From assembly GCF_002261225.1 (NCBI RefSeq), contig NZ_NEVM01000005.1, positions 186,001 through 250,000 on the forward strand: DNA of 64,000 nt, read 5' to 3'. How positions within the stretch are numbered: the stretch's first letter is position 1; every line of letters begins with the position of its first letter. Source of the DNA: Bordetella genomosp. 10 (GTDB lineage Bacteria > Pseudomonadota > Gammaproteobacteria > Burkholderiales > Burkholderiaceae_B). Of this stretch, positions 41,161-50,715 are shown one piece after another. The notes beneath the pieces were generated by a model. The model saw only the letters and a list, made by a program, of their open reading frames with translations. It made no database searches and was not told where the DNA came from. Both the position numbers and the translations under genes were made by a program.

Positions 41161-41450
41161 TCGATCAAGGCCCCCAGGACCAGGACCGCCAGGACGATCC
41201 AGAAGATGAAGCCGAGCAGCGATCGCCTGACCAGGGCGCCGATCGCCGCCCACAGCAACAGCAGCCCGAGTATGAGCAAGGCGAAATTGAACAGGGTCGG
41301 GTTCATGCCCAAGGCCCGGGCCAGGCCGGCGGAAAACTCGCCGATGGCGTGGCCGAAGCCGCCCAGGACATACTTCAGGGCGCTGACGATGGACCGGATG
41401 ACCTCGCCGAGGGTATTGCCCAGGGACGTAAAGAAGCTGTCGGATTGCAT
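41157..41450 (-). CDS. Small membrane protein of unknown function
   Basis: 97-residue protein with an amphipathic N-terminal half (IRSIVSALKYVLGGFGHAI) and two hydrophobic helices at the C-terminus (LFNFALLILGLLLLWAAIGA and LGFIFWIVLAVLVLGALI). It overlaps the DUF72 gene start by 4 nt. No recognised family; the tight coupling suggests both act together. Confidence 0.7.
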   Translation of the reverse strand: MQSDSFFTSLGNTLGEVIRSIVSALKYVLGGFGHAIGEFSAGLARALGMNPTLFNFALLILGLLLLWAAIGALVRRSLLGFIFWIVLAVLVLGALIE

Positions 41451-41613
41451 GTATCTCACGCGACGCGGTTCAGGTCCGTACTGCTCAGCAGGAAACATGC
41501 CCGCCAGGGCCGCCGCCGGGAACGGGCCGGCCGTGGCCGGCGCGGCCCGCCCGCGCTAACATGCGGGCCTGTCTCTGCGCCCCCTTCCCGGCGCAGGCAA
41601 GGATACCCGCCGG

Positions 41614-41949
41614 ATGGACGAAATCGAACTCAACGACGGCACCGCCGATCGCTTTCTGCTGGACGCGCCCGGCTTGTCGCTGGTGGTCTTTCATAGCCGC
41701 ACCTGCGCCAACTGCAAGCTGGCGCGCGAGCAATTGCCCAGGATGGACCTCCAGGTCCAGCGCCTGTGCTGGATAGACGCCGGCGACAACGGCGGCCTGG
41801 TGCAGCGCTACGAGGTCTTCCACCTGCCGGCCATGTTCGTGGTGCGCGACGGCGTCTTCTACGGCGCGGTGCAGGCCTCGCTGCAAATGTGGGACATCCG
41901 CCGCCAGATCGCCCTGGCGCTGGACAGCTACCCGGCCACCCTGCCGTAG
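41614..41949 (+). CDS. Thioredoxin-like protein
   Basis: 111-residue thioredoxin-fold protein with the CxxC motif CANC (FHSRTCANCKLAREQLP), the cis-proline LPAMFVVRDG and no signal peptide, so cytosolic. The CANC pair differs from the usual CGPC and suggests a different redox potential. It starts at an ATG at 41614. It is divergent from the small membrane protein and convergent with a Bug gene. Confidence 0.82.
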   Translation: MDEIELNDGTADRFLLDAPGLSLVVFHSRTCANCKLAREQLPRMDLQVQRLCWIDAGDNGGLVQRYEVFHLPAMFVVRDGVFYGAVQASLQMWDIRRQIALALDSYPATLP

Positions 41950-41966
41950 CAAGCCCGCCGCGCCGG

Positions 41967-43019
41967 TCAGTTCACCGTCGCGCCCGTCTGCTTCACCACC
42001 CTGCCCCATTTCGCGGATTCGCTTTCCAGCAGTTGCCCGAACTGCCGCGAGGTATCCAGGCTGAGGGTCAGGCCCGCGGTGGCCAGCGCCTTGCGCGCAT
42101 CCTCGGCCTGCATGACCTGGCCGGTGGCGTCGTGCAGGCGCTCGATCACCGCCGGCGGCGTGCCCGCGGGCGCCAACAGGCCCAGCCAGATGGTGGCCTC
42201 GTAGCCCTTCACGCCCGCTTCGTCCAGGGTCGGCACGTCGGGCAGGTCCGGCGAGCGTTGCGTGGTGGTGACCGCCAGCGCGCGCAGGCGTCCGGCGCGT
42301 ATCTGCGGCAAGGCGGCGGTGACGCCCAGGAAGCCCATGGCAACCTGGCCGCTCATGATGTCCGCCAGCGCCTGGCCGCTGCCGCGGTACGGGACGTGCA
42401 TCAACTGCACGTCCGCCATGCTGGCGAACAGCGCCGCGGCCAGGTGCTGGCTACTGCCGTTGCCGGAGGATGCATAGTCCAGCCGCCCCGGCCTGGCCTT
42501 GGCCAGCGCGATCAACTCGCCGACGCTCCTGGCCGGCACCTTTTGCGGATTGGTCACCAGCACGTAGGGGCTGTCCACCAGCTTCGTGATGGGCGCGAAG
42601 CTCTTGATGGGATCGTAGGGCAGTTTCTTGTACAGCCAGGGCGCGATGACGTGGGTGGTGGACACCAGCGCCAGCGTGTAGCCGTCGGGCGGCGATTTGG
42701 CGACGTAGTCCGTGCCTATCGTCGACCCGGCGCCCACGCGGTTCTCGACCACCACCGGCTGGCCCAGCGCGGCGCCCAGTTTCTCGCCCAGCAGGCGCGC
42801 CACCACGTCGGTGAAGCCGCCCGGCGCGAACGGCACGATCAGGCGGATGGGTGCGCTGGGATAGGGACCGGATTGCGCGGCTCCCTGGGCGCGGGCGGGG
42901 CCCGCCGGCAACGCTCCGCAGACCGCGAGGACGGCAAGGGCGCACACGGCGCGTCCGGTACAGGCCCGCCACCGGCGGACGGCGCGCGCAAGCGCGCCTG
43001 CAAGGCAATGTCGCATCAT
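41967..43019 (-). CDS. Bug-family periplasmic solute receptor (TTT system)
   Basis: 350-residue Bug receptor. A positive N-terminus and long signal peptide end in ARA, followed by YPSAPIRLIVPFAPGGFTDV, VVENRVGAGSTIGTDYVAKS and LDYASSGNGSSQHLAAALFA, the hallmark binding-pocket segments. It lies 113 nt after an alpha/beta hydrolase gene on the same strand, so the hydrolase probably acts on the imported solute (an amide or ester). No TctAB transport genes nearby. Confidence 0.92.
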   Translation of the reverse strand: MMRHCLAGALARAVRRWRACTGRAVCALAVLAVCGALPAGPARAQGAAQSGPYPSAPIRLIVPFAPGGFTDVVARLLGEKLGAALGQPVVVENRVGAGSTIGTDYVAKSPPDGYTLALVSTTHVIAPWLYKKLPYDPIKSFAPITKLVDSPYVLVTNPQKVPARSVGELIALAKARPGRLDYASSGNGSSQHLAAALFASMADVQLMHVPYRGSGQALADIMSGQVAMGFLGVTAALPQIRAGRLRALAVTTTQRSPDLPDVPTLDEAGVKGYEATIWLGLLAPAGTPPAVIERLHDATGQVMQAEDARKALATAGLTLSLDTSRQFGQLLESESAKWGRVVKQTGATVN

Positions 43020-43132
43020 CGTCTCCTCGTTTTCTTGCCCGGACGCCCGTGTCGGTGCCCGGGCGCGGCCCGGTGGTCCGGGCTCGCCCCTTGGGTCGCT
43101 ACTCCCTGCTTGCTTTCGCCCTGCTCCCGGCC

Positions 43133-44083
43133 TCAGCGATAGACCGGGTCCGGCTGCGTATAGAACGCATGCAGGATGTGGTAGACCATGTGGTAGTTCT
43201 TCTGCTGGAAACTGGCGTGCGAGATGCCCTGCATGACTGTGAATTGCTTGAAAGCATTGGGCAGCCGGGCGAAGAAGGCCGCCAGGTCCTCGAACGAGGC
43301 GATGCCGTCGTATTCACCGCGCATGACGATGACTGGCAGGTCGATTTTCTCCGGATCGACCAGCGGCAGTTTCGAGCACATGTCGACGTAGGTGCCGGTG
43401 GGCATGGAGTTGTCCAGCGACAGGATGGCGTCGGCGAAGGCGGACACGGTGGCCTCGTCGGCGCAGCCGGGATGGTCGCGCGAAAAGATGCTCTGCACGA
43501 AGGCGCGGTCGATGGGCCGGCGATTGTTGGCGATGAAATCGGGCAGGCGCTGCTTGCGCTGCGCCAGCGTGGGGCTGCCCTCCCCGGTCCAGACGAAGGC
43601 ATCGAGCGCCAGGCGCGCGACGCGTTCCGGATGCTGCTGCGCGAACAGCGCCGCCTTCAGCGCGCCGGAGGAAATCCCGTACATCAGCAGGCGCGGGTCC
43701 TTCGCCCGCGCCAGGACGTAGGCGCTGCCGGCGGCCAGGTCGAGCGCGCCGTTGGCGATGTCGGCGTTGATCGGCCGGTGCTTGCTGGAGCGGCCATAGC
43801 CTTCGTTGTCCATGCACCAGGTGTCGAAGCCGCGCGCGGCGAACCAGTCCATGGCCGAGGAATCGGGCCGGCCGGGCACGCTGAGATCGAACGTCGGCTG
43901 CGACGCCATGGAGGATCCATGCACGAAGAAGATCGTGCCGGCGTGCGGCACGCCGGCGGCGGCGGGTTTGTGCCAGAGAAACAGGTCGACGTCGTCGCGC
44001 CGGGTCCAATGTTCCTCGCCGCCATGCCAGGTGACGGCGCCGGTGCCGCCCAGGGTGTCGCGCGCGGGTGCTGCTGGTGACAT
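43133..44083 (-). CDS. Alpha/beta hydrolase
   Basis: 316-residue serine hydrolase. The oxyanion loop is IFFVHGSSMASQP, the nucleophile elbow is MYGISSGALKAAL (G-x-S-x-G), and the catalytic Asp and His are in RGEYDGIASF and ISHASF. A GGAGG precedes the ATG. No signal peptide, so cytosolic. It sits between an upstream LysR gene and a downstream Bug gene on the same strand, suggesting an ester- or amide-hydrolysing catabolic unit. Confidence 0.88.
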   Translation of the reverse strand: MSPAAPARDTLGGTGAVTWHGGEEHWTRRDDVDLFLWHKPAAAGVPHAGTIFFVHGSSMASQPTFDLSVPGRPDSSAMDWFAARGFDTWCMDNEGYGRSSKHRPINADIANGALDLAAGSAYVLARAKDPRLLMYGISSGALKAALFAQQHPERVARLALDAFVWTGEGSPTLAQRKQRLPDFIANNRRPIDRAFVQSIFSRDHPGCADEATVSAFADAILSLDNSMPTGTYVDMCSKLPLVDPEKIDLPVIVMRGEYDGIASFEDLAAFFARLPNAFKQFTVMQGISHASFQQKNYHMVYHILHAFYTQPDPVYR

Positions 44084-44297
44084 GAATCGGCCTCCTGCCG
44101 TCTGCGTGGGAGCTTGCGATGTTGAGCGCCCGGCGGCGGCGATTCAATGCCGATCGATGAACAGACTGTTCACGCACGGGCCGGCAAATAAATGGGCGCC
44201 GGGAAATAGGCACCGGGCAGGCCGGGAGAGGTTGCGCGGCGATCGCGCGCCGGCCCGGGCGGCATTCGATCCCGACGCCGTTCAGCCCGGATGCCGT

Positions 44298-45197
44298 TCA
44301 ATCCCAATACGGGCGATCGCCGAATTGCGCCACCAGGAAGTCGACGAACAGCTTGGTGCAGTGCGCCATGGTCGGGTTGGGCAGGTAGGCGGCGTAGAGC
44401 GTGCGCTCCGGCAGGCGATAGTCCGGCAGCACGCGCCGCAGCCTGCCGTCGCGCAAGGCCTCGCCGGCCGCGAAGGTCGGCGCTACCGCGATGCCCAGGT
44501 CTGCCAGCGCGGCCTCCACCACGGCGTCGGCGCTGTTGGCCCTGAAATTCCCCTTCGGCTTGACCGCGCACTCGCCCTCGGGCCCCTGGAAGCGCCATTC
44601 CCCGCGCGCGTCGGCGAAATAGACCAGGCAATTGTGCGCCGCCAGGTCCGCCGGCGTGCGCGGCGCGGGATGGCGCGCCAGGTAGGCCGGGCTGGCGCAG
44701 GCCACCATGCGCATCGGCGCCAGCCGCCGGGCGACCAGCGAGAGCAGCACCGGTTCGTCGGCCTGGCGGATGACGACGTCGGCGCCGCCGGTGACGAGGT
44801 CGGGAAACTGCTGGCTCAGGTCGACGTCGATCGACACCTCGGGATAGCGCGCCAGGAAACGCGCGACAACCGGCAGCAGATGGCGCCGCCCGAACGCCAT
44901 GGCGGAACTGATGCGGATGCGGCCGCCGGGCGCGCTGCGGAATTGCTCGATCTCGTGGCGGGCGTCCTCCGCGTGGGCGATCAACTGGCGGCAGCGCTCG
45001 TGAAACAGCTCGCCGGCCGGGGTCAGCCCGAGCTTGCGGGTCGTGCGGTGCAACAGCCTGACGCCCAGCGACTGCTCCAGGTCGGCCACGTGCTTGCTCG
45101 CCAGCGCCTTGGAGATGCCCAGTTTCTCCGCCGCCCGGGAAAAACTCTTGGTGTCGGCGATGGCCGAAAACGTCAGGAATTCGTTCAAATCGAGCAT
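44298..45197 (-). CDS. LysR-family transcriptional regulator
   Basis: 299-residue LysR regulator: helix-turn-helix LNEFLTFSAIADTKSFSRAA, GISKALASKHVADLEQSLGV, then the effector domain (RIRISSAMAFGRRHLLPVVA). I placed the start at MLDLNEF. It is of the same branch as the CrgA/DsdC type that acts near its own gene. It lies upstream of the hydrolase-Bug pair (same strand) and divergent from an MFS gene; either could be its target. Confidence 0.92.
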   Translation of the reverse strand: MLDLNEFLTFSAIADTKSFSRAAEKLGISKALASKHVADLEQSLGVRLLHRTTRKLGLTPAGELFHERCRQLIAHAEDARHEIEQFRSAPGGRIRISSAMAFGRRHLLPVVARFLARYPEVSIDVDLSQQFPDLVTGGADVVIRQADEPVLLSLVARRLAPMRMVACASPAYLARHPAPRTPADLAAHNCLVYFADARGEWRFQGPEGECAVKPKGNFRANSADAVVEAALADLGIAVAPTFAAGEALRDGRLRRVLPDYRLPERTLYAAYLPNPTMAHCTKLFVDFLVAQFGDRPYWD

Positions 45198-45417
45198 AGG
45201 GTCCACGCTCAGGCCCGGTTTCGCGGCCATATTAGCGCAGCGCCGGCGCGGCGGCGCGCCCAGGGAGGATGAGGCCCCCTGGGCGCGGCACGCCTATATA
45301 GACCGGGGACTGGGTAACGCCCGTGCGGGGCCTGCCTGGCGGAACGGGCCCAAGACTTGCGGCGCGGCGGCATCCCGCGGCCCCGGGCCGTGGACCGAAA
45401 CCGAGGAAAACGGAGCG

Positions 45418-46926
45418 ATGTCCCCTACTTCCCCCATGGATCGTCCCTCTCCCGCCGGCCATCCCCCGCCGGCCCCCGCGTCCGGCGAGACAGGCACCGG
45501 CCCGGCGCCGGGCAGCATCACCAGCGATATCCCCGCCCGCCTCGACCGCCTGCCCTGGTCGGGCTGGCATTGGCGCGTCACCATCGCGCTGGGCGTGGCC
45601 TGGGTGCTGGACGGCCTGGAAGTGACGCTGGTCGGCTCCATCGGCGGCGTGCTGGAACGCGCCGACACGCTGGCGCTGTCGGCCACCCAGGTCGGCTGGG
45701 CCGGCTCGCTGTATATCGCCGGCGCGGTGGTGGGCGCCCTGGGGTTCGGGCGGCTGGCCGACCGGCTGGGCCGCAAGACGCTGTTCATGATGACGCTGGC
45801 CATCTATATGGCGGCGACGCTGGCGACGGCGTTTTCACCGGATTTCCTCTTTTTCGCCGTCTGCCGTTTCGCCACCGGCCTGGGCATCGGCGGCGAGTAC
45901 GCCGCCATCAATTCCGCCATCGACGAGCTGATCCCGGCCCGCGTGCGCGGCCGCGTCAACCTGGCCATCAACGGCAGTTTCTGGCTGGGCGCCGCGCTGG
46001 GCGCCGGCCTCAGCCTGCTGCTGCTGGATCCCCGCGTCCTGGGCCCCGAACTGGGCTGGCGCGCGGGCTTCGGCCTGGGCGCGGTGCTCGCCCTGGCCAT
46101 CCTGCTGGTCAGGCGCGACGTGCCGGAAAGCCCGCGCTGGCTGCTTTCGCATGGCCGCGGCGAGGAAGCCCACCGCATCATCGACGCCATCGAGGCGCGC
46201 GTCCGGGCCCAGCATGGCGAGCTGCCGCCGGCGCAAGGCAGCATCACCTTCCGCCGCCGCGCCGGCGGCGGCCTGCGCGAGGTCGCGCGCGTCCTGCTGC
46301 AGCGGTATCGCCGCCGCAGCGCGGTGGCGCTGGCGCTGATGGTGTCGCAGGCCTTCTTCTACAACGCCATCTTCTTCACCTACGCGCTGGCCTTGACCCG
46401 CTATATGGGCGTGTCCGAGGAAAGGGTGGCGCTGTACGTGTTTCCCTTCGCGCTGGGCAACGTGCTGGGCCCGCTGGTGCTGGGCCCCCTGTTCGACCGG
46501 GTGGGACGGCGGCGCATGATCGCGGCGACCTACGCCTGTTCGGGCGTGGCGCTGGCGATCACCGCCTGGGTGTTCGTGCGCGGCTGGCTGGGCGCCGATG
46601 GCCTGGCGCTGTGCTGGTCGGCGGTGTTCTTCCTGGCCTCGGCGGCCGCCAGCTCGGCCTACCTGACCGTCAGCGAGGTCTTTCCGCTGGAAACGCGCGC
46701 GCTGGCGATCTCGATTTTCTATGCCGTGGGCACGGGCGTCGGCGGGGTGATCGGGCCGGCCCTGTTCGGCCACCTGATCGAAAGCGGCAGCCGGGCGGAC
46801 CTGGCGGCCGGCTACCTGGCCGCCGCCGTGCTGGTCATCGGCGCGGGCTTGCTGGCCTTGCGCCACGGGGTGGATGCGGAGCGCAAGCCCCTGGAGGAGA
46901 TCGCCACCCCGCTGGGCGCGGAATAG
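45418..46926 (+). CDS. MFS transporter, aromatic acid/sugar:proton symporter type
   Basis: 502-residue inner-membrane MFS protein. After a proline-rich N-terminus come 12 helices. Motif A is GFGRLADRLGRKTLFMMT, and the ESPRWLLSHGRGEEAHRIID loop is seen in the sugar-transporter/AAHS branch; the second-half repeat FDRVGRRRMI is present. Divergent from the LysR gene over 220 nt, a usual arrangement for a transporter and its regulator. Confidence 0.9.
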   Translation: MSPTSPMDRPSPAGHPPPAPASGETGTGPAPGSITSDIPARLDRLPWSGWHWRVTIALGVAWVLDGLEVTLVGSIGGVLERADTLALSATQVGWAGSLYIAGAVVGALGFGRLADRLGRKTLFMMTLAIYMAATLATAFSPDFLFFAVCRFATGLGIGGEYAAINSAIDELIPARVRGRVNLAINGSFWLGAALGAGLSLLLLDPRVLGPELGWRAGFGLGAVLALAILLVRRDVPESPRWLLSHGRGEEAHRIIDAIEARVRAQHGELPPAQGSITFRRRAGGGLREVARVLLQRYRRRSAVALALMVSQAFFYNAIFFTYALALTRYMGVSEERVALYVFPFALGNVLGPLVLGPLFDRVGRRRMIAATYACSGVALAITAWVFVRGWLGADGLALCWSAVFFLASAAASSAYLTVSEVFPLETRALAISIFYAVGTGVGGVIGPALFGHLIESGSRADLAAGYLAAAVLVIGAGLLALRHGVDAERKPLEEIATPLGAE

Positions 46927-47089
46927 CAAGGCGGGGCATGGCCTCGGGCCAGGCAAGGGGTAGCTTCCAGGGGTAGCGTCCTTATGGGCGTTATTGTCAA
47001 GTTGCGACGACTTGTACGCCCCGGAGCCCCGGGAAGCGGACCTTGGTCTATGATCGAGTTTCGTGTTGTCTACGCAAGCCGAGGTATGC

Positions 47090-47506
47090 ATGAACTGGAA
47101 GTTCGCCGCCGTTTTCCTTCTCGTCGGGCTCACCGCCTGCGCCCACAACGACAATATCGCGTCGACCAGCGGGTCGGCCTCCAGCGCCAGTAGCCCCAGT
47201 AGCCCGAGTGGCGGCAGCGCCGCGCCCGACAGCGGCAGCTATGGGAGCGGCAGCGCCTACAGCGGCGGCAGCTATGGCGGCTCCGCCACCGGCGGCGCGG
47301 CCGCCAATTGCGACGCCCAGCCGGTGCAGAACCTGATCGGCAAGACGCTCACCAACGAAACGACGGAACAGGCGCGCACGGGATCGAATTCGGCCAAGGT
47401 GCGGGTGCTCAAGCCCGGCCAGGTCATGACCATGGAATACGACCCTACCCGCATCAACCTGATCACCGACAAGAACAACGCGCTGACCGCCCTGCGCTGC
47501 GGCTGA
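47090..47506 (+). CDS. I78-family protease inhibitor lipoprotein
   Basis: 138-residue lipoprotein: a signal peptide with the lipobox VGLTAC, then a Ser/Gly-rich linker (SPSSPSGGSAAPDSGSYGSG) and a C-terminal peptidase inhibitor I78 domain (CDAQPVQNLIGKTLTNET, AKVRVLKPGQVMTMEYDPTR and INLITDKNNALTALRCG). The two Cys of the domain probably pair. It would inhibit serine proteases at the cell envelope. A GAGG is just upstream of the ATG at 47090. Confidence 0.88.
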   Translation: MNWKFAAVFLLVGLTACAHNDNIASTSGSASSASSPSSPSGGSAAPDSGSYGSGSAYSGGSYGGSATGGAAANCDAQPVQNLIGKTLTNETTEQARTGSNSAKVRVLKPGQVMTMEYDPTRINLITDKNNALTALRCG

Positions 47507-47677
47507 TCCTTCCCCTTCGACGAGTCTCGGGCGCCGCGCCCCGCGCGGCCCGTGCCTGCGCGCGCCCGGGACGCGTCGGCCTGCCTTGCTTCATGGCCGG
47601 GAGGCAAGCCGGCGACCGGCCAGCGGCCGCAATAACCGGAGCGCCACGCGAGTGGGCGCGGCGCACAATGGAGAACT

Positions 47678-48451
47678 ATGTTTCTCCAACCGTCCGCCCC
47701 CATGTCTCTCCCTCCGCCTTCCCTCCCCGCCCCCGTCGCCGAACGTCTGGCCCGCCTGGATGACGCGATGCTGGCGCGCGAGCTCGACGCGCGCGGCTGC
47801 GCGATCGTCGACGGCCTGCTGCCGCGCGCGGACTGCGATGCGCTGAGCGCCGCCTACGACGACGGCGGCGCGCCCGGCCAGCCGCGCTATCGCAGCCGCA
47901 TCGTCATGCAGCGGCACGGGTTCGGGCGCGGGGAATACCAGTACTTCGCCTATCCGCTGCCGGACCTGGTGGCGGCGCTGCGCCACGCGCTCTATCCACG
48001 TCTGGCGCGGATCGCCAATGCCTGGAGCGCCCGCCTGGGCACCGACCTGCGCTACCCGGCCGCCCACGCCGATTTCCTGCGCGCCTGCCATGCCGCGGGC
48101 CAGACCCGGCCGACGCCGCTGATCCTGCGCTACGACGTCGGCGACTACAACTGCCTGCACCAGGATCTCTACGGCGAGCACGTCTTTCCCTTGCAGGTGG
48201 CGATACTGCTGTCCGAACCGGGCCGCGATTTCGAAGGCGGCGAGTTCGTGCTGACCGAACAGCGGCCGCGCCAGCAGTCCCGCGTGGAAGTCGTCGACCT
48301 GCGCCAGGGCGACGCGGTGGTGTTCGCCGTCAACGAACGCCCCATGCCAGGCGCGCGCGGCGACTACCGCGTGAAGCTTCGCCACGGCGTCAGCCGGCTG
48401 CGGGCGGGACGGCGGCATACGCTGGGCATCATTTTCCACGACGCCGCCTGA
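47678..48451 (+). CDS. 2-oxoglutarate/Fe(II)-dependent oxygenase
   Basis: 257-residue oxygenase of the prolyl 4-hydroxylase-like 2OG-Fe(II) fold. Iron ligands: the HxD of NCLHQDLYGEHVFPLQV and the distal His in KLRHGVSRLRAG; the 2-oxoglutarate-binding Arg follows in RAGRRHTLGIIFHD. The ATG at 47678 has TGGAG just upstream; an ATG eight codons later is possible. It probably hydroxylates a protein or small molecule; substrate unknown. Convergent with the catR-like gene. Confidence 0.85.
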   Translation: MFLQPSAPMSLPPPSLPAPVAERLARLDDAMLARELDARGCAIVDGLLPRADCDALSAAYDDGGAPGQPRYRSRIVMQRHGFGRGEYQYFAYPLPDLVAALRHALYPRLARIANAWSARLGTDLRYPAAHADFLRACHAAGQTRPTPLILRYDVGDYNCLHQDLYGEHVFPLQVAILLSEPGRDFEGGEFVLTEQRPRQQSRVEVVDLRQGDAVVFAVNERPMPGARGDYRVKLRHGVSRLRAGRRHTLGIIFHDAA

Positions 48452-48476
48452 AGGCCCGGACGGGCGAGGCCTCAGC

Positions 48477-49379
48477 TCACGGCGCCATGCCGCCGCGCGC
48501 CAGACGTTCCGCCGCGGCGATGGCCTGGGCCAGGAAGGGCGAGGCGTCGCCGCGCCGCCAGCTCAGGATCACCGGCGAGGTGAAAGCCACCGTCCCCGCG
48601 GCGATGGGAAGGCTGCGCAGGTCCGCGCGCAGCGAACGCTGCACGCTGGCCGGCACGACCGTCACGCCCAGGCCGGCGGAAACCAGGCCCAGCGCCGTTT
48701 GCAGCTCGTTGGCTTCCTGCACGACCACGGGCTGGCGGCCGGCGGCGCGGAACAGGCCCATCACGTGATCGCCGTAGTTGGGCCGCGGCCGCGCGGGATA
48801 GAGCACGAAAGGCTGGGCCGCCAGCTCGGCCACCGTCAGCCGCTTGCGCGCGGCCAGGGGATGCGCGGGCGGCAGCACGGCCACCAGCGGCTCGTCCATC
48901 AAGACGCGGCGCTCGATGGCCGGGTCGTCGAAGGGAATGCGGCCGATGCCCAGGTCGATGCGGCCGCTCTTCAAGGCCTCGATCTGCGGCAGCGTGGTCA
49001 TTTCGCTCAGGCCCACGTCGACCCGCGCGTCGGCCTGGCGCAGATGGCGTATCAGTTCTGGCACGAAGCCGGACAGCGTGGACGGCACGAAACCGATGCC
49101 GAACCAACGCACGGCGTGCGCGCCCAGGCGCCGCGTGCCGACGACGATTTCCTCCAACCGCGCGTTCAGTTGCAGCGATTGCTCGTAGAAGAAACGCCCC
49201 GCCTCGGTCAGCTTCAGCCCGCGCGCGCCACGCTCGACCAGGCACACGCCCAGCTCCTCTTCCAGTTGGCGGATCTGGCGCGACAGCGGCGGCTGGGCGA
49301 TGTGCAGGGCGGCGGCGGCCCGCGTGAAACTGCCCTCGCGCGCCAGCGCCTGGAAATAGCGCAGGTGCCTGAGCTCCAT
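48477..49379 (-). CDS. LysR-family regulator, CatR/BenM-like
   Basis: 300-residue LysR protein: helix-turn-helix MELRHLRYFQALAREGSFTR, AAALHIAQPPLSRQIRQLEE with the LRYF motif of the BenM/CatM group, then the effector domain. It is divergent from a muconate cycloisomerase-type gene over 100 nt, which contains a perfect ATAC-N7-GTAT box, the consensus site of BenM/CatR-type regulators. It is therefore likely the activator of that gene, with cis,cis-muconate as an inferred effector. Confidence 0.9.
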   Translation of the reverse strand: MELRHLRYFQALAREGSFTRAAAALHIAQPPLSRQIRQLEEELGVCLVERGARGLKLTEAGRFFYEQSLQLNARLEEIVVGTRRLGAHAVRWFGIGFVPSTLSGFVPELIRHLRQADARVDVGLSEMTTLPQIEALKSGRIDLGIGRIPFDDPAIERRVLMDEPLVAVLPPAHPLAARKRLTVAELAAQPFVLYPARPRPNYGDHVMGLFRAAGRQPVVVQEANELQTALGLVSAGLGVTVVPASVQRSLRADLRSLPIAAGTVAFTSPVILSWRRGDASPFLAQAIAAAERLARGGMAP

Positions 49380-49383
49380 CCCT

Positions 49384-49398
49384 ATACCTCAAAAGTAT
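49384..49398. promoter_or_regulatory. ATAC-N7-GTAT LysR box (CatR/BenM type)
   Basis: The 15-bp dyad atacctcaaaagtat matches the ATAC-N7-GTAT recognition site of BenM, CatM and CbnR type regulators. It lies between the divergent regulator and cycloisomerase genes, 5 nt from the regulator start and 80 nt from catB. Confidence 0.8.
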
Positions 49399-49479
49399 GA
49401 CTGCCAACCAATATAGTCTTGGACGCCTCTCTTTTCCAGGGCAATACTGCGCCTATTCGCCATTACCCTCGTTTCAGGT

Positions 49480-50604
49480 ATGTCCACTCCCCACATCGCG
49501 TCGATCGAGACCCTCCTGGTCGATCTGCCCACCATCCGCGCCCATCAACTGGCCATGACCGTCATGCAGAAGCAGACCCTGGTCATCGTGCGCCTGCGCG
49601 CCAGCGACGGCATCGAAGGCCTGGGCGAGGCCACGACCATCGGCGGCCTGGCCTACGGCGAGGAAAGCCCGGAAGGCATGAAGCTGGCCATCGACGCCTA
49701 TCTGGCCCCGGCCCTGGTCGGCCAGGACGCCGGCAACGTCAACGCCGCCATGCGCCGCCTGGACAAGGTCGCGCGCGGCAACCGCTGCGCCAAGTCCGCG
49801 CTGGAGACCGCCCTGCTCGACGCCCAGGGCAAGCGCCTGGGCGTGCCGGTGTCGGCCCTGCTGGGCGGCGCGGTGCGCGACGCCCTGCCGGTGCTGTGGA
49901 CGCTGGCCAGCGGCGATACGGCGCGCGATATCGACGAGGCGGAATCGCTGCTGGCCGCCGGCCGGCACGACACCTTCAAGCTGAAAGTGGGCCGCCGCGC
50001 CATCGCCGACGACGTGCGCCACGTCGCGCGCATCAAGACCGCGCTGGGCGAGCGCGCGCGCGTCACGGTGGACGTGAACCAGGCCTGGAACGAAGCCGAC
50101 GCGGCCGGCGCCATCGCGCGCCTGGAAGCGGCCGGCGTGGACCTGATCGAACAGCCCATCGCCCGCGAGAACCGCGCCGGCATGGCGCGCCTGGCCGCGC
50201 GCTTCGTCGTCCCCATCATGGCCGACGAAGCCGTCGCCACGCCCGAGGACGCGCTGGAGCTGGCCCGCCTGGGCGCGGCCGACGTGCTGGCCCTGAAGAT
50301 CGCCAAGTCGGGCGGCCTGCACGGCGTCATGCGCTGCGCCGCCGTCGGCGACGCGGCCGGCATGGCCCTGTACGGCGGCACCATGCTGGAAGGCTCCATC
50401 GGATCGGTGGCCTCCGCGCATGGCTTTCGCGCGCTGCCCACCATGGCCTGGGGCACCGAGCTCTTCGGGCCCCTGCTGCTGAAGGACGACATCGTCGCCA
50501 ACCCGCCGCGCTATGAGAATTTCTCGATGCACGTGCCGGCGGGACCGGGCCTGGGACTGACGCTGGACGAGGACAAGCTGGCGTTCTACCGCAGAAAGGA
50601 ATAA
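49480..50604 (+). CDS. catB: Muconate cycloisomerase-type enzyme
   Basis: 374-residue enolase-superfamily enzyme of the muconate-lactonising group, which cyclises cis,cis-muconate to muconolactone in catechol degradation. Metal ligands and catalytic lysines are visible: HDTFKLKVGRRA, TVDVNQAW (Asp), DLIEQPIAREN (Glu), MADEAVATPED (Asp), ALKIAKSGGLHG (Lys). N-terminal cap domain present. Neither catA nor catC is in the window, so a related lactonising or epimerising role is possible. A Bug gene follows after 111 nt. Confidence 0.88.
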   Translation: MSTPHIASIETLLVDLPTIRAHQLAMTVMQKQTLVIVRLRASDGIEGLGEATTIGGLAYGEESPEGMKLAIDAYLAPALVGQDAGNVNAAMRRLDKVARGNRCAKSALETALLDAQGKRLGVPVSALLGGAVRDALPVLWTLASGDTARDIDEAESLLAAGRHDTFKLKVGRRAIADDVRHVARIKTALGERARVTVDVNQAWNEADAAGAIARLEAAGVDLIEQPIARENRAGMARLAARFVVPIMADEAVATPEDALELARLGAADVLALKIAKSGGLHGVMRCAAVGDAAGMALYGGTMLEGSIGSVASAHGFRALPTMAWGTELFGPLLLKDDIVANPPRYENFSMHVPAGPGLGLTLDEDKLAFYRRKE

Positions 50605-50715
50605 GGCGAAGCAGGCGGAAAGACAGGCCCGCCGCTTCCCGCCGATCACCCCCCGCTTTATCGAATCCCCGGGCGCCGTCGTCCGGCACAAAAAACAAAG
50701 ACACTGGAGACTTCC